Position numbers and translations under genes: made by a program
DNA from: Certhia americana
Taxonomy: Eukaryota; Chordata; Aves; Passeriformes; Certhiidae
Length of the DNA: 64,000 nucleotides
Assembly: GCA_018697195.1 (NCBI GenBank)
Contig: CM031864.1
Location: 22,133,943-22,197,942, forward strand
Reading direction: 5' to 3'
The notes under the pieces: model-generated
The model's database searches: none
Seen by the model: the letters and a program-made list of their open reading frames with translations, nothing else
Told to the model about the DNA's origin: nothing
Part shown: positions 57,301 to 64,000 of the stretch, in pieces
Layout of the letters: every line of letters starts with the position of its first letter
Position numbering within the stretch: position 1 is the first letter of the stretch

Positions 57301-60300
57301 CATGAGCAAAATGAGGCAGCTCCTACTGGCCTCAAAACGGAGTGATTGCAGCCAGTATCACATACTTTCCATGCATTTCTATTTTCTGTTGCTTAGTTTG
57401 AAACTTCTGCTTTGTGTCTGGACTGCAACATGCACTAGAAGTGGATGAAGAAGATTTTGAGACAGACATGACTTTATAAATTAAAAAATATATTCACTAC
57501 TAAAGGAGTAATTATAGAGATTTCCTCTGTTTCTACTTACACAGATACTTTATTTGGTTTACAGAGAAGGTCTGTAATTGAGTAGCTGTGTTAATCCAGG
57601 ATCGGATTAACATAATTCAATGTTTTGATCAAGGTGCTTTTTCATGATCAGAACAAAGACACATACATAAAGACACATGGATTTGTATGTAAAACACTTC
57701 TAGAGATGCCAGACTTCAAACACAAGCTGGATTAAATCCCTTTGTGTTTTGAATTTTGTCCACTGAATTGAAGATCACACTCCCAAACTCACATTTTTCA
57801 GTCAGAATATTTGTTTAGTTATTATATACTGTATAGTGTAGAAATGTCTCTAAACATTTGCAAGGATATTCACATCAATTTAAGAAAAATACAATCTACA
57901 AAAGCATCTTTCACAACTATGCATTAAATTATTCAGTGTAGGTTCCCACAAATTCCTGATATTTTGTGTCAATAACACTACACGCTAGCCACATGACATA
58001 TTTGTTTTAAATGGCATTCGAGATTTCTGCAAAAATTTTAAAACCTTAATGTCTGCAAGTTATCTTAAAAGAAAAGCATACTTTCCAAATTTAACCCTGC
58101 AGCCTGTGAAAATTTGCTACTGTTAATCTATACACTTAATTTTCCTTGGGGAAAAGACTGATTCTGGCACCAAGCCTGGGTTCCATGGCAACCTCCGTCA
58201 TCCTAACTGCTCACTGCCACAGTCCCACTCCCTCCTCTGTGCTGGCTCTGGCTCTCCAGCCGATCCTCTGAGTCATTTCTACAAGCTCAGGCGACAGAAG
58301 AACATTCACTTTTTCCAACTGGGTTCGTTTTTTCTGTCTTGGTGCACTGAAATGGCAACTCAAACGCTCAAGGGGGCAGGAATGCACAGCTGGGACTGGA
58401 GGAAGGCCAGGACCACAACATCCTGCAGTCAGGTCTGTTCTGCTGGGGAACCTGTAGCCTCTGTGTTGGATTCCAACCATTTGAAATTACTTTTAGGGCC
58501 CCCTCCTTTGTCCTGCAGTGATGTATCATCAGATTGGATGAAATAACCTGGTTTATGAGATACAGCAAATGACATTGGGAAGTCCTGCTTCAAAGGATAT
58601 GTTCAAAACTAATGCTCCTTGTTCTCCTGGCTTATATCCTCAGTTTACTGAAAATAAAATCATTGTCTACGAGAGAAATACACTTTGGATACATACAGGG
58701 AAAGGATTCGGAATCCCAGCATTTAATGGTAGTAAGAAATACTACCCCCTTATTAAAGTCAGATTCCAAAACACTAAAAACATACTTAGGAACCTTAAAT
58801 CTCAAACCCAACAAAACCCTCACCCTTCTCTCTAAAAACCCCATCAAAAAACAACAGAAAAGGCTAAACAGAATTATCTGGGATGGAAATCAACCATTTG
58901 CCAAATATCCAGTCAAAATACTAACTTTATCCTTCTCCTCTGTGTCAGTTTAGATGCATTCAGTGAACCGAAATAAAAGGCATAAAATTATAAATGTATT
59001 GTAATGCTGTCTCTCATTCACTAGGTCCAGAACAGATCAGTGGAAGGCTTTCTTTACCTTGACAAAAGAAAGATTAAAAAGAAGGCCTAATGTAAAATTT
59101 GTGTCTCTTATCATAGAAGGAATAGAGATTGGAAAAGACCCTTAAGATCATGAAGTTCAGCTGTTAACCCTGCCAAGGCCATCTCTAAACCATGCCGATA
59201 AGTGCCACATGTACACATCTTAAATACTTCCAGGGATGGAGGTTCCATCACTTCCCAGGCAGCCTGTTCCAATGCTTGACAACTCTTTTTGGTGAAAAAA
59301 TTTTTGCTAATATCCAATCTAAACCTTTCCTAGTGCAAATGGAGGTTTTTTCCTCTTCTCCTATTGCTTCTTCCTTGGGAGAGGAGACCAGTCTCCATCT
59401 GTCTACAGCTTTCTTTAAGGTTGCTGTGGAGTATGATTAGGTCTCCCTTGAGAAATTCATCAAGAGTATGATCAGCTACAGAGCATTAGGGAAACAGGAT
59501 GTTTCTATATTGTTTCCTAATCTGTACCAGTAATACTAAAAATGATGTTTCACATTGTCTTGGTTTTGTCTGGAATAGAGTGAATTTTCTTCCTGGTGGC
59601 TGGTGCAGTGCTGTGTTTTGGATTCAGTGTCAGAGCACTGTTGATAACACACTGGTGTTTTAGTTGTTGCTCAGTGCTGCTTTCTCTAAGTGAAGGACTC
59701 CTCCATGCCCCGTGCCAGTGAGGAGGTGCAGGAGGAGCTGTGAGGGAGCATGGGCAGGACAGCTGAGCTGAGCTGGGACAGGGACATTGCAAAGCAAGGC
59801 TGCTGTGCTCAGGATGAACTGGGGGAGTTGGCTGGGAGGGGCTGATCACTGCTGGAGGGAGCAATTGTACTTCAAATATAGTTCAGGGTAGCACTCGTTC
59901 TCCTGGGGTTTATTCTCCTCTCTCCTTTTCATTGCAATTATTATTATTATAATCAGTGTATTTTATTTTGTTTCAAATTATTAAACTGTTCTCATCTTGT
60001 GAAGTTTACACTTTCTTTCTGATTCTCCTCCCCATCAGGAGGTAGTTGGGGTGGGGAAATTAATCCCAGCATAAGTATTTATTTTTACGTATTTGAATTT
60101 CATGGTGCTAAAGTGCCATAATCAAATCAAACTCAACCTATCACTCAGGGTTTTCCTTGCTGTTACCTCAGTTTACTTTTGTTATAACTTTTGGAAAATT
60201 TGCATTGAATTCCAGAAAAGCAGCTCCTTCAGAGCAGACCTGGTCAGCAGCTCCACTTGAAATTGAAGAGGACAAGGCCATGTGACACTTCTGTGCTGAA

Positions 60301-61819
60301 TGCTGAGGGCTGTTTTGGACACTGGTAAGAGAAGAGCATGCTGTCCAAGTGTACAAACATGAACAAGCAGCCTGCCATGCAGCAGGGAGGAAGGGCTGAA
60401 CTATGGGATATTGCACAAAATTGCACAGATTGTATGTGGTAACTCAATCACTGAGCTTTGCAAGAAGGAAAAAAAACTTAAATTAAAAAATCTGTTTGAT
60501 TTTGAACAGAAAGGAGGAGATTGTGAAACAGTACTAGTTACTCTGACATTACCTGGCTACGAAGTCAGAACCAGATGGACCATCCACATAGTTTCTTCTG
60601 TTAGCATTCAAGCTGTGAGCAGAAGCTGCATCTTTTGCAGGTTCAGCTGCCAGGAAGAAAAAAGTTCAAGTTATTACAGTTTAGTATTCAGTTAAATTAC
60701 ATAGTAGAAAAGCTGTCCAAAATAATCCGAAATAATGATTTTCAAAGATTTAAAGACTTTTCATTGATTCCATTATTTAGATTAAAACTGTCACTTCCTT
60801 TCATCTTTACATCTTCCAAATCTCCCATACTGGTACTAAATAAAGAAATGGAGACTGACAAAATAGACTAGAAAAAGCAAGGGAAGAACTAATACAGAAA
60901 AATAAACTAAAAAGCAGTCACAAAATTGAAAGGAAACAATTTCAGCAAAAGTTGTTCTTCTGTAAAAAATGATTCTGATAAAAGTTCTTCTCCCCAAACC
61001 CTTAGACCGACTAGTAAATAGGTTTTTTGTCACACCCTAAAACAGTTAGCACTATTTAAAGATTTATGTCAGATTGGTTTGTGCTATAAAGCATAAAAAT
61101 GAAGAAAAGGTCTAAGAGCCACTGTACGAAAATCTTTTCCTAGTGCATGGAAAGTTAATCACAGCACTGCTGTGCAAACCTTTCAGCTACCTGAAATGTT
61201 AGTTACCTGCAAGTAGTCATTAAAAGATCTCAAGATCTATCTGAGAGGTGGATTTTTAAATTTGAGAATTGCTGATGGAAGATGGTGCCTTTGCACTGGG
61301 TACAAAATGCAATTTTACAATTAGCTCGCTATTCACTTTGCCCAGATTTATGATTCTTTCTCTTGCTATCTTTTCAGCAACACAAGTTCTTCAGGCTAAA
61401 TTCTATTCTTGGCTTCTTATTGTGTTTGTAATTCTTGCATGGGCTTAAATGGATCCAAGGCTTGTTTAGGTCAGGAAAATTTGCAAGTGATTATACCACA
61501 ACAATTTAAAAGAGTTTTTGGTAACAGACAACAAAATCTAATTACGATTTATGAGATGAGATGAAGATTTACAATGAAAAAAGAGTACTCCTCTCCTTCT
61601 TTAAGGGGGTTGTACACTGCCAAATCCTGTTAACTAAAATATTCACTGTATCTGTGAACACAATGGCAATCTGTACACATACATATCAAAACATGCATAT
61701 TAAGGCCAATCCATAACATAATTACCTTGGGGATGCACAACAACACGGGGCTGTACAAATGATGGCTTCACCACTTCAAACCACCAGAACAATTCTGCCA
61801 TGAACACCATGTAATTGCT
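45023..61819 (-). CDS. CAMSAP2: CAMSAP2, calmodulin-regulated spectrin-associated protein 2 (5' end outside window)
   Basis: CAMSAP2 recognises and stabilises non-centrosomal microtubule minus ends. Eleven coding exons (61819-61726, 60646-60553, 56935-56865, 56361-56292, 55442-53237, 52177-52041, 51559-51339, 50281-50209, 48278-48163, 46943-46825, 45328-45023) join in phase and encode 1168 aa to the stop. Present are the last part of the CH domain (MVFMAELFWWFEVVKPSF), a Ser-rich linker, and a coiled coil with LRMKLEEKRRAIEAQKKK. Further along are a helix with SLHFLQQEMQRLSLQQEMLM, the basic microtubule-binding region (SLPRLRRFSPSQ), the charged coiled coil KRAALLEKRLRRE to RREFIKQEYMRRKQ, and the CKK domain ending KRPVTPKKLLPTKA. 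The C-terminus and linker motifs match CAMSAP2, not CAMSAP1 or 3. Human CAMSAP2 is about 1489 aa, so roughly 320 N-terminal residues lie beyond the right edge. Confidence 0.97.
45332..45358 (-). repeat. (CTTT)n microsatellite at a splice acceptor
   Basis: About five GAAA units on the plus strand read as CTTT in the sense strand of CAMSAP2 and form the whole pyrimidine tract before the last coding exon. Confidence 0.85.
46825..46943 (-). CDS. CAMSAP2: CAMSAP2 exon: CKK domain, first part
   Basis: It encodes GPKLFKEPSAKSNKYIIQNA, then LAHCCLAGKVNEGQKKKILE, the N-terminal part of the CKK (microtubule minus-end) domain. The acceptor is tgcatag and the donor GTAAGA. Confidence 0.96.
48163..48278 (-). 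CDS. CAMSAP2: CAMSAP2 exon before CKK
   Basis: It encodes RSESVEGFLSPSRCGSRNG, then EKDWENASTTSSVASATEY and TG. It is nearly identical to human CAMSAP2. The donor is GTCAGT. Confidence 0.95.
50209..50281 (-). CDS. CAMSAP2: CAMSAP2 exon: Ser-rich linker
   Basis: This 73-base exon reads VSSLSLASLNTGDNESV, then QSGKRTPR. The acceptor is tttttcag and the donor GTAAAG. Both phases fit. Confidence 0.94.
51146..51162. repeat. short ATGC tandem repeat
   Basis: A self-complementary (ATGC) run of about four units in the CAMSAP2 intron between the exons at 51339 and 50281. It is probably neutral. Confidence 0.7.
51339..51559 (-). CDS. CAMSAP2: CAMSAP2 exon: charged coiled coil, second half
   Basis: It encodes RKTEEERQKKEDERARREF, IKQEYMRRKQLKLMEDMDTV and KSIHRDHIESPKTPIKGPP. 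The acceptor is tttttcag and the donor GTAACA. Confidence 0.95.
52041..52177 (-). CDS. CAMSAP2: CAMSAP2 exon: charged coiled coil, first half
   Basis: It encodes DDQKAENDMAMKRAALLEK, RLRRERETLLRKQQ and LEAELEHKKEETR. The acceptor is tttttag and the donor GTAAAA. In human the preceding exon also ends at a FFFK-like site. Confidence 0.95.
53237..55442 (-). CDS. CAMSAP2: CAMSAP2 giant central exon (2.2 kb)
   Basis: This 2206-base exon encodes 735 residues, from SSLHGVSFDIPFDKEK to DDQKVCCGFFFK. It contains SIEEALQIIHDTEKSP, EVDTGIHVPSEDIPETMDED, a Ser-rich run, and the coiled coil with EMVQLRMKLEEKRRAIEAQK. It also carries the Gln/Met-rich helix before PPQPSPQKQIRDF, and the RTPRPNELKITPLNRTL and SPSQVPIQTRSFVCFGDD region, which corresponds to the microtubule-lattice-binding part. 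The acceptor is tattag and the donor GTAAGA. Confidence 0.97.
56292..56361 (-). CDS. CAMSAP2: CAMSAP2 exon: linker 3
   Basis: This 70-base exon reads VIRRSTSMSYVDGQVGTWP, then KEKR, matching RRSSSMSYVDG and TWPKEKR of human CAMSAP2. The acceptor is cacttag and the donor GTAAGC. Confidence 0.93.
56865..56935 (-). CDS. CAMSAP2: CAMSAP2 exon: linker 2
   Basis: This 71-base exon reads LESPVYTPPHQLHTPQQP, then YSSVPG, with a tttatag acceptor and a GTAACA donor. It is Pro/Gln-rich. Confidence 0.88.
58179..58192 (+). promoter_or_regulatory. RFX X-box-like palindrome
   Basis: GGTTCCATGGCAAC matches the RFX consensus GTTGCCATGGCAAC at 12 of 14 positions, with one perfect half site. It lies inside a GC-richer patch of a CAMSAP2 intron. 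Function is not shown by the sequence. Confidence 0.35.
59110..59450 (-). mobile_element. CR1 LINE fragment in CAMSAP2 intron
   Basis: The plus strand shows the CR1 reverse complement: 'gattggaaaagacccttaag', 'ccctgccaaggccat', 'tccagggatggaggttccat' and 'cagcctgttccaatgcttg'. It is a strongly diverged, 5'-truncated copy, sense on the minus strand like the host gene. Confidence 0.88.
59556..60058 (+). mobile_element. ERV LTR (copy B), near full-length solo LTR with internal deletion
   Basis: It starts TGTCTTGGTTTTGTCTGG and runs through the same blocks as copy A. It then jumps to 'gagcaattgtacttc', a T-rich stretch with 'tattaaactgttctcatct' and a G-rich 3' end. No retroviral gene flanks it, so it is a solo LTR. 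It lacks the 'gctgggcattggtcagc' block that copy A keeps. It is antisense to CAMSAP2. Confidence 0.75.
60553..60646 (-). CDS. CAMSAP2: CAMSAP2 exon: linker 1
   Basis: A 94-base exon missed by a simple ORF scan. It reads AEPAKDAASAHSLNANRRN, then YVDGPSGSDFVAR, aligning with AEPVKD and LNAAKRNV of human. The acceptor is ctggcag and the donor GTAATG; phases 2 in and 2 out match both neighbours. Confidence 0.88.
61726..61819 (-). CDS. CAMSAP2: CAMSAP2 exon: end of CH domain
   Basis: It encodes SNYMVFMAELFWWFEVVKPS, then FVQPRVVVHPQ. The acceptor is catgtag and the donor GTAATT, 31 codons plus one base. This is the most 5' CAMSAP2 exon that I can find in the window. Confidence 0.95.
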
Positions 61820-64000
61820 CTACATGAAATAAAAAAATGATGGAGAGAAATTGATGTTAGAACACAAGCCTGCAAATAAACAGATTAAGCAGCATTTGGG
61901 AGATGCCTCTGTATTTCAGCCAGTTTACAATCTCCACTTATTTTACAATCTGTACCCTTTTTTTAGAAATAGAGACCAGTACAACTGATCTGTAGCACCA
62001 ACACATAACTTAACCAGATTGCAACCAATTGGGTTGAAACGTTTCATAACAAGCATATGCTCAAGCCTGATGTCTTGCAGGGAGGGCAGAGAGGAGCAGG
62101 ATGGGTTGGAAAAATGCCTGCCAAAAATCAGCCATTTCTATAAAAAACCAGCAGTGAAAACCCCATTGCAATGCTAGACAATGCATTTTTCAGAGATTTC
62201 TAATGTGAAAAAGTATGGTAGCCCTTTTTTTTAAGTACAGGATGTTGGAATCTGGTTTTGGCTTTTGTGTTAAGTACGTGCTTTTGTCACACTTGTGAAG
62301 TTCTACCCAAATTTACAAGTTTTTAATGCAAAACAAAAAAACAACAGCACGGTTTCTTGACAGCAGGTTAGAAGGAGGTTTTAGCTCCAAGGGATTATGC
62401 ACTGCTGATATATATGTCCCTACTGTATGTTCCCATTACACAGCTATGAAAGACACAGTGCAGGAGCCATCAGATTAAACACGAGGGGAAAAATAGATGA
62501 AATGGGAAAAACAACTGGTGGCAAACTGCATCAACAACAACAACAGCAAAAATCAACAGAGGAAAGCCAGGCAGGAACAGTTGTTTCTGCTGCAAGAGCA
62601 GATGAGGAGTGCAAAAAGCCCTGAAGGTTGTTGACTGTAGAGGCTGAAGAGTTCAGAGGTCAAAGCTTCAGTGCCACTGCATATCTAGAAATATCAGCTG
62701 AATGAGATCAGCAAATATTCAGGTTTGAGCTGGCTCAAGCAGGTGCACAGACCTTTGCCACCAGTCTTACAAAGTCTGAAGATGTAAACAATGCTTATAC
62801 ATTAAACTGGGAAACCATAATTAAACAACTTTTTCAAAGAGTTTCTTTCAAAAATTCAGAACCAAAATGTCATTGTAACTCAAAACCAAACCACAGGCAT
62901 TAAGGATAAGAATGTAATTTTAAAATAAACAAAATATTTACTAAAAATACTTTGATAATAAATGAGTACAATTCTGTACCTAATTTGTAAATTAGGTACA
63001 ATTCTGAGTACCTAAGATTTCTAACATAGAAAAGCCTATACTTCAGCAAAGGGATACTCAGATTAAAAGCTACTCCTACACTGTACTATATATGAAGGGA
63101 TCAGGCAGATATTGCACAGTTATTACACAGAAGTTATAAATAGAATAGGAAAAACCCCATCGCTGCTTATTCAGCTCGACAGAACTGAATGAGGAAAAGT
63201 GCATAGCAGAATCTTTTCCATTCAAGTAAATGTCAAGCACAGCATTTCAGTGTCACACACTGATTTCATTAGGAATCTTAGACCAAGAAAATATTTTATT
63301 TTTCCAAATATTTTTCACTTCCCCTTGCCTCTCCTTAAACTTTTAGATTTTTAACTTGATTTTTAATAAAAAATTAAATCACAAAATGTTCTAATCATAG
63401 CTTTGTCCCCATCCAAAATAATACTGCACTTAGATACTCCAATTTCTCATGTTTGTGTTGAAATGCTGCATTTCAACAAAAAATAGACACACAACAGCAT
63501 GACTATTTTTTTGAAGGACAGATATTCCTTCAGGAATGTCTCCTATGCAGTCCTGAGCTGCTGCAACACTTTTTCTGAAGTCTCCAAAGCAGTATTTAGT
63601 GAACTAAGAAATGAAAGTATTGCACAGCCCACTGAGAACAGAGGCTACTTTTGATGTCTGATGGTGAGCCATCATGATGGAAATCACATTTTCTCACAAG
63701 TTATTTTTAGTCAGAAAGGGCTGTTAAAAATGATTGAAGGGAAAGACTGATCAGTAACAAATTTTTTTTGAAAAACTAGCAGTGGGTCTGTAGTAATGTT
63801 GTTATCCAGGACTCAAAAGAATATAGATATGATTTCCATAGATTTTGCCTTGATTATTGTGACAGAAATTCTAACAGCTTGACATGAGATTATCACATGC
63901 ACTTACACACAACAATATTCAGAAGCATAACAGCATTTTAACAGTAATAAAAAGTGAGGAAGCTCAGAGCAGTCCAGGCTGGCTCAAGACCTCTGAACAG
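61820..64000 (-). other. CAMSAP2 upstream intron to window edge
   Basis: No exon of the CH domain or N-terminus is recognisable in this 2.2 kb. It contains a CAA-rich tract near 62523-62547 and a 24-base palindrome at 62976-62999. Confidence 0.6.
62976..62999. repeat. perfect 11-bp stem palindrome
   Basis: gtacctaattt (62976-62986) and aaattaggtac (62989-62999) are exact reverse complements with a 2-base spacer. A direct repeat (gtacaattctg) flanks it on both sides. Confidence 0.8.

Larger units (their letters stand above)
56936..60552 (-). other. CAMSAP2 intron with repeat cluster
   Basis: This 3.6 kb intron carries an LTR fragment (59556-60058), a CR1 fragment (59110-59450) and a GC-richer patch at 58150-58560 with an RFX-like site. 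I looked for the short alternative exon known in mammalian CAMSAP2 here and did not find a convincing one. Confidence 0.6.

Noticed and set aside
57360..57450. Possible extra CAMSAP2 exon on the minus strand
   Set aside because: An acceptor-like cag exists but no proper GT donor keeps the phase, and the exons at 60553 and 56935 already join in frame.

Overview
The window is a stretch of bird nuclear genome, most likely from a songbird (passerine). The evidence is three vertebrate gene structures with standard GT-AG introns, truncated CR1 LINE copies with the avian 3' end, endogenous-retrovirus LTR fragments of a type I associate with passerines, AT-rich introns and two CpG-island promoters. 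All three genes are on the minus strand, so they read right to left. No operon, phage, CRISPR or other prokaryotic feature is present.

Layout, left to right. (1) 1-10850: CLCC1, an ER chloride-channel/membrane protein. Eight complete coding exons (345 codons) lie at 512-8966, and the first 5 bases of the next exon probably lie at the left edge; the C-terminal part is outside. Its CpG-island promoter is at about 10340-10850. (2) 11220-36750: WDR47, complete. Fourteen coding exons add up to 919 aa plus stop, with a 1.25 kb 3'UTR and a CpG-island promoter with a non-coding first exon. (3) 37050-42040: an intergenic gap holding one CR1 copy. (4) 42040-64000: CAMSAP2, 3' part. Eleven coding exons encode 1168 aa from the end of the CH domain to the CKK domain and stop codon, followed by a 2.9-3.0 kb 3'UTR; the N-terminal exons lie beyond the right edge.

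Repeats: three CR1 fragments, two inverted LTR fragments that share a nearly identical 289-bp segment 55 kb apart, and small A-rich or simple repeats.

Functionally, WDR47 and CAMSAP2 act on microtubule minus ends, and WDR47 is reported to bind CAMSAP proteins and to protect minus ends from katanin. In human the two genes lie far apart (1p13 and 1q32), whereas CLCC1-WDR47 are neighbours in both. The WDR47/CAMSAP2 adjacency is the most interesting feature of the layout. I see no wholly new system; the findings are gene-structure and repeat observations. Exon borders were read by eye from splice sites, reading phase and remembered family proteins. All phases join in frame, but no alignment was run.
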